A DNA stretch of 64,000 nt from Siphonodentalium dalli. Its lineage: Eukaryota > Mollusca > Scaphopoda > Gadilida > Siphonodentaliidae. The DNA lies in contig CP136065.1 of NCBI GenBank assembly GCA_032622095.1, positions 97,099,343 to 97,163,342 of the forward strand. Direction: 5' to 3'. The position numbers and the translations under genes are program-made. Positions 22,441-33,318 of this stretch are shown here, one piece after another. A model generated the notes under the pieces. That model saw nothing but the letters and a program-made list of their open reading frames with translations. It did not search any database and had not been told where the DNA came from. Position 1 is the first letter of the stretch. Each line of letters begins with the position of its first letter.

Positions 22441-24469
22441 ACCCCAGATAAATAAATAACTCTATAATATACACAAAAGCACGATATCTTGGGAAATAAC
22501 TGATTTTGACCCATTTTGGAAAATGGCCACAAAGTTTAGAGGTCTTTATCTGATGTCTGCCATGTCAGTTGCAACCATAACACAGTTCTCCGTGTATCCT
22601 ATATGCTCTAGATTTTTCCGAGTAAAGATAACGTATTCAAAACTGATATATAAACTCAGTGGGAAGAAACTGTGTGACCCGATATGAAAAAAGCTAATAT
22701 TTTGGTCAATGACCTTGACCTTTGTATATGACCTTGACATATAGTGGTGAAATCTCCAGTGTCAAATGAAAGCCCACCAAGGATAGCACCCCATACCAAT
22801 GCCAAGATAGAGGTAGTGCATTAAAGGTACTCAATTACTATTTCTGTGGCTTCTGGGGTAAAAAATATTTGATTCGAGTCGAGGAACCCACCCTTCAAAG
22901 CTCAGAGTGATCAGATATCGATTTTTGAAATGTGTTAAATTTTGGAGATGTGGGCCACTTCCACGTCTCAAACGGACAAATTACGGACAAATTGCGGGTT
23001 AAAGATGGATAACTCTAATGAACTAATGAACCTTCATTAGTTGGAAACGTCATTTCCTTGTGATGGATATATTCTTATGTATTTTTATTTTAGTTCTGAA
23101 TATTGATGTCAGGTCCTCTGTGGTTGTGTTTTCCATGACTGAGAGGTAATTTATATAAGTAAAATTTGCGTTGTCGTAGTTCCAAATTGTCCTGAAATTT
23201 CTCTTGTATTTCTCAGAGGCTCAAATCTAAGCTCAGCACAACTGGGCAGTGGTATCTTATTAGATGCTATGAATAAATTCCTTTTTGTTTGTAATCAAGA
23301 TACCAATCAATGTTGATGAAGATTCCGTGAAATGGGTTGATTCATCAACCATGCAGTTGGGTATTTCTAGGTCGAATCTTCTCCTTTTTTGGCGGGGTGT
23401 TTTTAATGTACGTGAGACTCCACCTCCAGTGGGTTCTGTTACTCGGTCACATCTTTCTGGGCAATGAAAACCGGCGATACTTATTGTTTAGTCGTCAATA
23501 TTACTGAACAGCCAGGTTTCGGTGAAAGTCGTCACACGATAGGCAAAGGATTTGGCGCGAACCAAGTCAATTTTATGTCTTAAACTTTGAATATTCATGT
23601 CCATCATTCGAAATTTTTAATGATCTAATTGCGTGGAAGTGTTCTCTGTGTTCACAGACGCAAATAGCAACAAAATAAATGTTATTCCTGCCAGCGAAAG
23701 TGTAATTGCTAATTCTATTTCCCTTAATGGCAGTGCATGTTTTATATATATGTCACAGCACTGCACCAGCCTTAGATACTTTCGGTCTTATGAGAGATCA
23801 TCTGAGTTGATAGACATGCAAATACTTCACTGATTAGCTTGATGCACTGATGACAGTTATTTTCTAGCCATTGATAGTTACATTAATGTTTGAGACGGTT
23901 GCTCGCTCTTTTTCCATGCATACAATGGTCTAGGCTTTAGTTACATCAGGACAAGTTTATTTATTTCAGTTTTACATTTCTCGAAGCTTCTTCTTTCCGA
24001 AGGGTGTCGGGAAGGAATTTATTCACCCCACCGTCCCATATGCAATGTGCCATAGCTTAATGTCATCTCCGCTGAAGCGCATCTGAGGTCCCAATAACAT
24101 ACATATGATGTATTGCAGTTATAAATTCTTATATGTTTTAAACTTTTACAAATGTCAAATATGGGCACAAAAGGTATTTAGTGAAAAATTTGCATTAGGT
24201 TGTAAAAAACACGTTTTTCCCCTCATGTCACCCACCAACCCCGGCATACCTTCCTGCAATTTGTTATTAGCCCCCCCCCCTGCATAAACAATAAAATAAA
24301 ACCACTTACACGGACATGCAATTATGGGTTGGGGTGCTGTTGGCAATTCCAAGCTGGACACCCAACTTCGTTAAAAACAATTCAACAGTTTAATGCCTAA
24401 CACACCATGCATTGGCAATTTCGCATCGACAATAGGTTTGCAAATGGTTTCATAGTTTGATTTTTCAAC
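22441..24469. other. gene-free intronic stretch
   Basis: No domain-bearing frame. A C-rich run near 24,270-24,281 is the only low-complexity tract. Words of the GGAAATT/AATTTCC type begin near 24,340. Confidence 0.4.
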
Positions 24470-24600
24470 AAGTATTTAGTGTGAAATTTGTCGCAACTAA
24501 ATTAGCATCAGTTGGAAATTCCTAACAGGATAGGATAGTGGCCCTGTTAGCAATTAGAAATTTCCAACAGCGTGTTGGGAATTTCAAGCATATTTTTATG
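24470..24600. repeat. TTGGAAATTCC / GGAAATTTCCAA inverted words
   Basis: CAGTTGGAAATTCCTAACAG, AGAAATTTCCAACAGCG and TGTTGGGAATTTC occur within 90 bp and can pair with each other. This is a small cluster of self-complementary units beside the tandem repeat that follows. Confidence 0.55.
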
Positions 24601-24601
24601 A

Positions 24602-24695
24602 ATGTAAAATATCAATAACATTGCATATATTTTAATTGAGGTCCGTATCAGCCGGGGTCCGTATAAGCCAGGGTCCGTATCAGCCGGGGTTCAGT
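24602..24695 (+). repeat. second GGGTCCGTATAAGCCA locus
   Basis: The leader ATAACATTGCATATATTTTA, then GGTCCGTATCAGCCG, GGTCCGTATAAGCCA and GGTCCGTATCAGCCG. It matches 20,900-21,080 but has only three to four units. Confidence 0.72.
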
Positions 24696-25479
24696 CACCA
24701 GTGTTCAGGATTATAAATAGAGAATTTCTATGTGACTGACAATCATGATAGAATTCTTTGGTCGACCACCCAACAAAATTTAAAACATCACCCCAGTAGC
24801 TGATTGGTCAATTTCAGGCAAGTGATCTTATTAATATGATTTATTTCCCTGCATGTGAATTCCACTTGGGGGAATACCAAGCCCCATTGCTCTGAGGTGA
24901 GTCTTATGTCACATGTCCATATCCAAATGCCCAGCTGATCAGGTATATATAATAATGTGTCATATTTCTAGTTGATTGCTTAGGTGGATATCAACATTTA
25001 TATTTATTGGGCTGAAATATGTGTGGTTGCTTTGTTCTTCGTTGTACTAGCTTAAGAATTAAGTAGTTTTATGTATAGGTCCATCAAAAAATATAAGATA
25101 ACAAGTTAAGATATGCGTGGATATCCCTTAAAGATAATGTTTATCTTAATTTTGTAACTTTTTCCGGATCATTGAAAGTTATGAAAGCAAAATTTCATTA
25201 CTTTTCATTGTGATGGTAATGAATTTATTAATACGTGATATATGAAATCGAGTAACGTGAAGTATGTTGATATGAAATGTGTAGTAATATTGGCTTACAT
25301 ACTCGTTTCACCGCATATTCACATTACTAGATCTCTTATCATTTCAATTAACTTTGAGATAATGCGAAGCAAATAAACCGGATGAAGTGCGAAGAAAATA
25401 AACCGTAATTATTCGTAACGTGTCATGGTAGAGGACGCAAGTAACTTAGAAGCAAGAATGCATGCAACAAGCAAATTAA
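24696..25479. other. gene-free intronic stretch
   Basis: AT-rich sequence with no recognisable feature. Confidence 0.4.
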
Positions 25480-25580
25480 CCCTTCCGTGACTGGAGCTTC
25501 CTAAAATTTTACGAAAACCCTGTGTCAATGCAATCTCTCATATACGCGAGCCTCCCATATGTAGCCTACATTGGCACATG
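25480..25580 (+). mobile_element. partial MITE, family of 38,703-39,085
   Basis: TTAACCCTTCCGTGACTGGA followed by GCTTCCT is the same terminus as at 38,703. The next ~80 bp (AAACCCTGTGTCAATGCA, TATACGCGAGCCTCCCATA) is the reverse complement of the right end of that element. Only one end is present here. Confidence 0.65.
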
Positions 25581-25682
25581 ATCTTTATTGCTGCACCAGC
25601 AGCCCGTCATGAAAGGGCTAAGGAAGTAGTTACACGTACGCGTAGATTATCAAACCATGAGGACGTACCTCCTCATAATAAG

Positions 25683-25790
25683 ATATGTAGCAATGTTGTT
25701 GTCAACTTATATCAGTTGTTTATTTACGCATCGTACATGTACAGTGGCCAGAAAGGCAGTCAAGGGGGAAGCATAATTATACTCAGTCTA
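25683..25790 (+). repeat. isolated diverged unit of the 95-bp minisatellite
   Basis: TATCAGTTGTTTATTTACGC, ATCGTACATGTACAGTGGCC and AGAAAGGCAGTCAAGGGGGA match the unit of the array at 26,806-27,611, about 1.0 kb downstream. It may be the progenitor unit or a remnant separated from the array. Confidence 0.75.
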
Positions 25791-26805
25791 TGTAAACATA
25801 CACTCAGATTCATACTGATACTGAGTCTATTGCATTCCCATCAACTTTTCATTTCTGAACGGTTGTGGGCTTCCCCAAAATTACGTCACACCGCACTAAA
25901 TATAAATATGAAATTAGTTGATTGACAGGCGTAAACATGGTCACGTGCCAGTACCGTCATGGCCGCTTCAACCATGTGAAGCCGATTCTAAGAATCGGAA
26001 TTAATAGTTGCAGGGTTTGTGACTTTTCGTTCGGCGGTTGTTTTACTGACAATAACGGGAAACAGCTAGCTTCCGGGATCCAAAATAATTTGTACAATAA
26101 CTAAGACACAGATCTTCTTGAAATTATAAAAAATGGCTGTGGATCTCTTGGACTCGGAACGAATTATTTTTTAGATTGGCCAGGCGATTTGCCCCCCATG
26201 TTGTCAAAAAATAACACAAATCAACGGCCACAAATCAAAAATACATGAATGTCGGGACTATCTGCTAAAACAACTACAGAACTAAAAAAAAGTTAAATGA
26301 CATAACAAAACGATCTATGTCATCTATCAGTTCCCCAGTACCGGCAGTAGTACCACCGCAGCCAAAACGAGCGTAGAGCAACACAATTCTACCACCAACC
26401 CCACCGAAACCCTCCCGACCTTACACAGCCGTATTATTAGCTCCAAAGATTGGCCAGTTGTACCCTAATTACAGTTGCCTGAAATCCAAATTCCGGTGAT
26501 TCTTGATTTTAAACTTTCGACCGCTCGTCAACAATCTACTTTATTTGTCGATTTGTGAATTTCTCTTCCGGTATAACATGACGTCATGGATACTATTTTA
26601 ACAACATTTAGCCACACCTTCGGAATTTCCACACCGAGAGCACGTGACATGTTACTAGTTTTTTATTGGGGCACACATTTCTTAGAGCTAAGTTTTGATT
26701 GGCAGTAATTACAAGGAATCCCGGGTTTGGGAAATGAAAACTGAACGAAAGGTCGTCAGACCCACTATTTTTTATATGTGGGTATGTAGTTTACTCCAGA
26801 CTGAA
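25791..26805. other. gene-free intronic stretch
   Basis: No recognised coding or repeat content. Confidence 0.4.
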
Positions 26806-27611
26806 TTATACTCAGCATCAAATTTGTTGCAATTCTCTGTCAGTTGTTTAATTACGCATCGTACATGTACAATGGCCAGAGAGATAGTCAAGGAGGAAGC
26901 ATATACTCAGCATCAGATCTGTTGCAATTCTATATCAGTTGTTGAGTTACGCATCGTACATGTACAATGGCCAGAAAGGCAGTCATTGAGGAAGCATATA
27001 CTCAGCATCAGGAATGTTGCAGTTCTATATCAGTTGTTTAGTTACGCATCGTGCATGTACATGTACAATGGTAAGACAGGCAGTCAATGGGGAAGCATAT
27101 ACTCAGCATCAGGAATGTTGCAGTTCTATATCAGTTGTTTATTTACGCATCGTACATGTAAAATGGCCAGAAAGGCAGTCAATGAGGAAGTATATACTCA
27201 GCGTAGGGAATGTTGCAATTATATATCAGTTGTTTATTTACGCATCGCACATGAACAATGGCAAGAAAGGCAGTCAATGGGGAAGCATATAGTCAGCATC
27301 AGGTATGTTGCAATTCTATATCAGTTGTTGAGTTACACATCGTCCATGTACAATGGCAAGAAAGGCAGTCAATGGGGAAGCATATAGTCAGCATCAGGTA
27401 TGTTGCAATTATATATCAGTTGTTTATTTACGCATCGTACATGTAAAATGGCCGGAAAGGCAGTCAATGAGGAAGTATATACTCAGCATCGGGTATGTTG
27501 CAATTCTATATCAGTTGTTTATTTACGCATCGTACATGAACAATGGCAAGAAAGGCAGTCAATGGGGAAGCATATAGTCAGCATCAGGTATGTTGCAATT
27601 ATATATCAGTT
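26806..27611 (+). repeat. 95-bp minisatellite, ~8.5 units
   Basis: The unit carries ATACTCAGCATCAGG, TATATCAGTTGTTTATTTAC, GCATCGTACATGTAC and ATGGCCAGAAAGGCAGTC. The last motif occurs at about 26,873, 26,968, 27,068, 27,162, 27,257, 27,352, 27,447 and 27,542, giving a 95-bp period in the later units. Neighbouring units alternate in small variants: CAAGAAAG with GGGGAAGC, and CCRGAAAG with GAGGAAGT. The last four units show a two-unit (190-bp) higher-order pattern. The unit is not a multiple of three, so overlapping open frames up to 230 codons are repeat artefacts. Confidence 0.92.
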
Positions 27612-27800
27612 ACTGTTTTATCCATTATGGCTGCAGAAGCGAAATCGCCGGAATGGGGAGGCAGTGTGAATATCCAACATATCCTGGCTCAGATAGGTTC
27701 ATATTTGACCTATAATATTCACATAGGTTCATATTTTATTCTGAAAAAGCCCATAGTGGACTTATATCCGTTATTCCGTTTTATTAATACAGTTATGATC

Positions 27801-27974
27801 TAATTAATCGACTGCTTAACCACAGCATAATTATGGGTACACTTTTCAGGATTTAGTCGGAAATATGGCTTTCTCTCGGGGAGAGCTTTCCGATGAATGG
27901 CAACAAGCCATATTTCCGACTAAATCCTGACAAGTTACCCATAATTATTCTGTGGTTAAGCAGTCGATTAATTA
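27801..27974. repeat. foldback hairpin, ~70-bp arms
   Basis: The left arm 27,801-27,870 (TAATTAATCGACTGCTTAAC ... GTCGGAAATATGGCT) pairs with the right arm 27,906-27,974 with only a few mismatches. The 35-bp loop contains a smaller GAAAGC/GCTTTC pairing. This is the best preserved long hairpin in the window, with no coding content. A foldback MITE or a small-RNA source are the plausible readings. Confidence 0.88.
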
Positions 27975-28859
27975 GGGCATTACTGTACATGTTTGATTGC
28001 TTCTTGCCAGATAATTGCATGCCATAATTACGGACACATTTTAGTTACCTTCGTTATATGTGGAACTACATATATATTACTTCTCACGTATATTTAATTA
28101 TATGCTATATGCATGTTTCCATTCATATGCTGGAACCATATGGTTTCCACAACGAAATACTTGCAAAACATATATACCGCGCAAATGTGCGAGCATGTGA
28201 ACACACCCTATGCCATATATTTTAGTTCAGAGTCACTCCGAGTCCGTGGCATTGTATTTGAAATGACAAATGTATTATCGGCTTAAATATAATATCTGTA
28301 GAAGCCGGACCACATGATGCAAACTAGTTAAAGAAAGTGGCTAGAATAGCAGACAGATGAAGCTGAACCTCAGGCTCAAGTCTGCATCGAATGACTTATT
28401 TGTTTGAATTTGTGCGATGTATACATTCATAAATAATGTGTTAAATACATTGACGGACCATATACTACATAAGGTTATTATTCATTGGTAAGAACTGTTC
28501 AGATAATAACATCAACAAACGGCCTATGAACGTTTTGTTCAACATAATCTCTTAACATATTCAGAGGGAACTACTGGTCACTGACTACTTAATAAAGAAC
28601 TGTTAGATCACTTACATACTGACTCGACAGGATTAGGATTGAACATGAGTTTACAGCCAACGTGCACGATGGAACCAACGGCAGAGAGCATTGTGTGTGG
28701 TGTACGCCTTGTGCATGGTGGAGAAAAGAGTGGTGCATGGTTGGCGCAATACGAGTACATGTTTCGTAAATGAGTTATACAGTCCGACGACAAAGATAAA
28801 GGTTATACTTGCTTACCATGCAGCTTGGTGACAACTGAGGCAGCTTTTAGAATATAGAC
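27975..28859. other. gene-free intronic stretch
   Basis: Nothing recognised. Confidence 0.4.
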
Positions 28860-28945
28860 AATAGTTAACTGTTCTGAGTAGCATATGTTTTTTCTCATCT
28901 CACGAGAGGAGTAAAGGCGTACGCTACTCAGAACAGTTAACTATT
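28860..28945. mobile_element. 86-bp MITE, termini with TTAA
   Basis: AATAGTTAACTGTTCTGAGT ... and its reverse complement (28,923-28,945) form perfect 23-bp ends. Read as CTGTTCTGAG ... CTCAGAACAG flanked by TTAA on both sides (28,865-28,868 and 28,937-28,940), it is compatible with TTAA-targeting elements such as piggyBac or Kolobok relatives. The palindrome continues past the TTAA, so the exact limits are uncertain. A second copy is at 30,784-30,935. Confidence 0.75.
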
Positions 28946-28978
28946 GAACAGGTTATTATATACTCTATACCAGTACAA

Positions 28979-29024
28979 AGTTGATGAAAATATAATAAGA
29001 CGTTTTATTATATTTTCATCAACT
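28979..29024. repeat. perfect hairpin, 20-bp arms
   Basis: AGTTGATGAAAATATAATAA at 28,979-28,998 and its exact reverse complement at 29,005-29,024, with a 6-nt loop. It sits between the small MITE and the LINE ORF1 relic. Confidence 0.88.
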
Positions 29025-29039
29025 GTTTATGTCAACATA

Positions 29040-30632
29040 TAAATGCGTAAATAAACATAGATGTGACGTCACAATAGCCAGCCATTCATGAAAAAATAAG
29101 CTTCGTAAAATAACGAGAAAAACTAAAAAAAACGGCAGAAATGACGCCGAAATACTTCTACAAAATGACTGTTATATGGCATGGAACTTACGTGTGAAAT
29201 TCTTATGGAAAATTCGTGGATGTTTGGAAGTTATTCGATTCTAATTTTCTTAATATACCTACAGGAACATTCTTGTTAATTTAGCCTTAGCAACGACGAT
29301 GGGTGAGTTAAAACAAAACAGTAACTCCAACGTGTGCACAGATAAGTGTTTTTCCTGTGATGGAACCTTCAAGAAACTAAGTTACAAAATAATATGTGAT
29401 TTTTGTAAGCACGCTTTCCGTGTCAGCTGCCAGGGAATTGAAAGAGAAGATGCGGAATATCTCGTCAAACGATCAAAAGCCATTTTATGGCCATGTAAAT
29501 GCTGCAAAAATACAAAAACTCAAGAAAAGAAACATAATCTAGCCTCAACGGACTTAAGACACGAGACAGAAATACAAGGAGAAAATAACTAAGTACAACA
29601 AAAGACACATGGATGTAAAGACACACCTAGCACGATGAAAGCAGTAGAAAAACGAATGGAGCGCATGGAAGTATTATTAGAAAAAGTAGTCCTTAGTCTT
29701 GAACAATATGATTTGCGTTTTGAACGATTTGAGAAGAAACAACAGACAGAATGGAAACGCACACAACAGAAAACGCAGTATTATGTTGAAAATGGAAACC
29801 AGGATATTCAAAGTAGAAAAGCGGTTATCAAATCATGAAGACAGACAAGCTATCGAGAGAGGTGAGTTTCAAACAAAACATGACGCCTTGAAAAGAAAAA
29901 AACGGACAATCAAATCAAGGAATGTCAGCAGAAACAGCAAGCACAATCTTTTGAACTACAGAAAACTGAGATAAAGCAATTAAAAGAAAGGTTATAAATG
30001 AACATAAACGAGACATTGAAAAGTGTTAGAAAAAAACTAAAACATCGTAGAAAACATAAACAACAACATCATAGTAGCAAACATACCCGAGGGAACAACA
30101 GAAGAAGCAGATCTGACTCAAATATCAAACACAGTAATAAAAATGACAAAATGTGAGGCGACTGAAGTACTGTCATACCAGCGGATTGGTCACAAAACTG
30201 AAAGCAAACATCGACCAGTGAAATTGTTATTAAATTCTAAACATTCACGAGACCAAATGATAAAAGAAGCGATTTTATTCAATAAAAAAGAAACCGGAAT
30301 AAAGGGACAACTAAAAATATATTTCAATCGAGAGTATTCAAGAAAGCAAATAGAAGAACTTTATAAACTCAGAGTTGAACTAAAGAAAAAGAGAGAAAAT
30401 GAACCAACAAAAAGTTTTTTTATCCAAGACATGGTAATTGTCGAATGTCGATGACTTACTACCTATTGTGACAAATTGAAAATTGTTAATGTTCACATTT
30501 GTAAAATTGGGATAAGAGTCCACTCGACTCTGTCTCCCAATTAATTGATTACAAATACATGTATATCATTAGTACAGGAGCAAAAAGTCGCAAGACTTGT
30601 TCCAAGAACACGATGATGATGATGATGGTGAT
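29040..30632 (+). mobile_element. LINE relic with ORF1 only
   Basis: This region has a plausible 5' UTR (from about 29,040), a decayed ORF1 (29,299-30,454), a short 3' region and a (GAT)n tail, CGATGATGATGATGATGGTG, at 30,611-30,630. The 3' SSR tail is typical of CR1/L2-type LINEs. No endonuclease or RT sequence is present between ORF1 and the tail, so ORF2 was deleted or the copy was made from an ORF2-less transcript. It is in sense orientation within the GT92 intron. Confidence 0.65.
29299..30454 (+). pseudogene. LINE ORF1 protein: PHD finger, coiled coil, RRM-like domain; frameshifted
   Basis: ATG at 29,299 (MGELKQNSNSN). An N-terminal PHD-type zinc finger follows: CTDKCFSC, then IICDFCKHAFRVSC and LWPCKCCKN (C2-C2-H-C-C2 spacing). 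After a TAA at 29,590-29,592 the same frame resumes as a charged coiled coil (VEKRMERMEVLLEKVVLSLE). The frame then shifts by one near 29,780 (KMETRIFKVEKRLSNHED), with further shifts to about 30,060. The last segment is open to 30,454. It has an RRM-like start, NNIIVANIPEGTTEEADL, then VLSYQRIGHK, RPVKLLL and a basic C-terminal domain (GIKGQLKIYFNREYSRKQ). ORF1 proteins of this layout bind LINE RNA as chaperones. Confidence 0.75.
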
Positions 30633-30783
30633 AAATCATATCCCCACTCACAGAAGACAGATCGTGTTATCCAACTCTCAAAATATTATCCTACTCTCAG
30701 AACTCCGTATTAGGTCTAACCATGTGTTTCAGTGTGGTCTGGGTCGTAACGAACTGGTATAGAAATGATAATAAACACAAAAT

Positions 30784-30935
30784 TCAACTGTTCTGAGTAG
30801 CGTATTGACTTTCTCATCTCGTGAGACTAGACGCGACGGCTTTTTTCACTCGGCTAGCGCCTCGTAGCTCCTCGTAAAATAATCCTCAGAATCCCACTCG
30901 ATGAGAACAACCGTACGCCAATCAGAACAGTTCAC
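30784..30935. mobile_element. second copy of the AACTGTTCTGAGTAGCG MITE
   Basis: Left end AACTGTTCTGAGTAGCG, right end CGCCAATCAGAACAGTT. The interior is longer than in the 28,860 copy and holds TCTCATCTCGTGAGACTAGA and CTCGTAGCTCCTCGTAAAA. The two copies bracket the ORF1-only LINE relic, 1.84 kb apart. Confidence 0.72.
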
Positions 30936-31750
30936 ATTTGTATAACGATATTCTGTGAGTGTGGATACGATTTATATTTTGACGTAAACAGCGTATGAAC
31001 ATATAATAAAATGTAGTTTAATTCAAACCGGACATCGCAACCTAGTGTGATACTTAACTCGACCGCTGATATTGACAGCTCATAAACTACAATATACGAA
31101 TACACAAAGGATGTGTTGATGTTTATTCCAGTACATAATCACATGCAAATGTGGCACGATAAACATTAAACAACATAAATAAGTAATGCGGCTTTCATGT
31201 CATCGCATATATATTTATTTATCACACAGATTTCGTTTAGTTTATTGCTGCACTGTGTTAATCCTGTGCTCACTATTCAACACAAAATCTATAATATTGG
31301 TATTTGAAGAATTGAGCATATAATTATGTCAGTCACAAATTACAACTCCGTGTTACGACGAGTGAATTCCACAGTGACAGTGGTGTGTACTTGGGCCCCA
31401 CCATGTTAAGTATATGCATAAATGCATTATCTTTCGGTTTGCGTGAACGGTGTTTGTGAGATTTTTGCAGGTGACACGACAGGTGTTGGCAATCGGCAAC
31501 TCGATGATATGCAGCAATACAATACATCGACGTTGTCTGTGACTGGTCTTTGTACTGGAAATTAAAGGCATGGATGCCTTTACGTGGGTATTGCTATTAA
31601 AATAGTCACCTCCGTTAAAACTGCCATATAAACAGAAAGAATATTAAAACTGTATACATATTTTGTTCTTATACATATCGTGCAAATATTATGTTTTTGT
31701 CAAGTTTGTACGCTATGTGATGTAAATAAAAGCAAAATTATGTTACAACA
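30936..31750. other. gene-free intronic stretch
   Basis: No recognised coding or repeat content. Confidence 0.4.
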
Positions 31751-31975
31751 CATTACGTAAAGAGTATACGATATAAGCAAAACACTCGACACCGGAGAGA
31801 CCCAATCAGTGAATGTTGGTTAAAACTGACATCGTGCTGTTTACAACATACCAGGACCAGCGCTCGCTAATCCTCACAGCTCAAGATGTTGGTGTTGAAT
31901 GGGTCCCCGTGAATCACTCTCCTAAAAAATCACCACAGTGTATTGTTTTGATTATCGCTTACTGTTTACGTGATG
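31751..31975. mobile_element. ~225-bp MITE with ~35-bp TIRs
   Basis: Left end CATTACGTAAAGAGTATACG then ATATAAGCAAAACACT. The right end, reverse-complemented, is CATCACGTAAACAGTAAGCG then ATAATCAAAACA. Related copies are at 4,965-5,130 and 20,110-20,310. It has no coding capacity for a transposase, so it is non-autonomous. Confidence 0.78.
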
Positions 31976-32275
31976 TATATACTAGTAAACCAACGTTCAA
32001 CCCACACAATGTGTGTTTTGTGGATAATGTCGCACACGTATACTATCGTTATACCATACTATTAGTATATTCTTGAGGACATTTTCATACTTTGGTAACT
32101 GTAATTGCCTCAAATGTGCTTAATTCACTATGCGTGAACAAATTCCAATTGGTTATCGAAATGGCCATGTATTGATCGGAATGGCACATTTAGATCCTCA
32201 ATCAAGTTCAGCACCAACTTGAATTGTAACATACGGAGCTGATACGATTCTTGGCATTATCAACCGAACACTTAC
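31976..32275. other. gene-free intronic stretch
   Basis: No recognised coding or repeat content between the two DNA elements. Confidence 0.35.
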
Positions 32276-32913
32276 TAGTCCAGGAGATATTGGTCAACCT
32301 CTGCACCCCCCCCCCCTGTACATATATATGCATGGGTGTTGTTATGATAGCAATAACATTCATTGATTCGAAACATTACATCACGTTATTAGCGTTGATT
32401 CGGATTTGACCTATTATACCGGATTTGGGAAAACGTGATAACGGACAAAAATATCCCACAATGAATGTATATTATGATCCCCATGTCTTCGCCAATGACT
32501 CTTCTATGCGATAAATGTATAACATCATGCCAAAATGCCAATATTTTCCCACAGAGACAAACGAAAGGTGGTGAAATGTCAGAAAAATAGCATATTTTCA
32601 CATTTCGGCGGCCATATTGGATTCTGGTGTCGGATTTTTGGCTAATTTGTAAGGGTTGTATATTAGCATAACGAATCGAGCGAAAAACAAGACCGCATGT
32701 GATATCATCTTTACTATAACGGCGATCAAAGAGACCTGGTGCATATAAAAAAAATGGCCGCCATGATGGACGCCATCTTGTCTGGAGTCTCTACGGCCAC
32801 TTTTTTTTCTTGTTAACAAGTGAAAAAAATTAGAGGAGACATTAAGAAAGAAAATTAGTGGGGTGAAGTGGAGTCCTGGGGGGTGCAGAGGTTGACCAAT
32901 ATCTCCTGGACTA
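32276..32913. mobile_element. non-autonomous DNA element, ~30-bp TIRs, TA flanks
   Basis: The left end, GTCCAGGAGATATTGGTCAA then CCTCTGCACCCCCC, starts at 32,278. It is the exact reverse complement of the right end finishing at 32,911. TA lies immediately outside both ends, matching the TA target duplication of Tc1/mariner-type elements. The 0.63-kb interior has no transposase motif. A minus-strand frame at 32,598-32,936 runs through the right terminus and is not credible as a gene. The identity of the ends suggests a fairly young insertion. Confidence 0.85.
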
Positions 32914-33318
32914 TACCAGCTTAGATATTGATACATTTAGTGTCGAATTTCAAATTGTTTAATGCAGCTTGGATACTCACATTTATTCATAAGATATGAC
33001 ATTTTTGCCCAGAATGGTATGTTATCGAACTAGGCTAATATCGCCATTAAACCGAGTTATATCAATTTGCGACATCTCCAACCCGAGTAATATGGATTTA
33101 CAACATCACCAAGTGCATCAACTCTACTTCGCTGTAAAATTATTAGGTGGATATCGATTTTTTGTCACGTCACTTATTTGAAAGAGTTGTCTTTCGTTCA
33201 CTGTAACCAAGCGCACCAAGTTGGTTCAACTCTTCTGAATGAATTGGAGCAGATAAATTTTGGATCACATTGAATTCGATTTCCTTAAACACTGATAAGG
33301 ACGAAGATATGATGTCGT
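32914..33318. other. short gene-free stretch before the recombinase relic
   Basis: No recognised domain. ATGTCGTTTGACATTGATG and then TTTTTTCCAG just before 33,341 could be the 5' part of the recombinase gene with an acceptor-like site, but this is unsupported. Confidence 0.3.

Noticed and set aside
26695-27669. 230-codon and overlapping frames through the 95-bp array
   Set aside because: The unit length is not a multiple of three, so the frame rotates with each unit. The peptides are translations of the same repeat in different frames.
32598-32936. 112-codon minus-strand frame
   Set aside because: It starts outside and reads through the terminal inverted repeat of the TA-flanked element, and has no transposase motifs.
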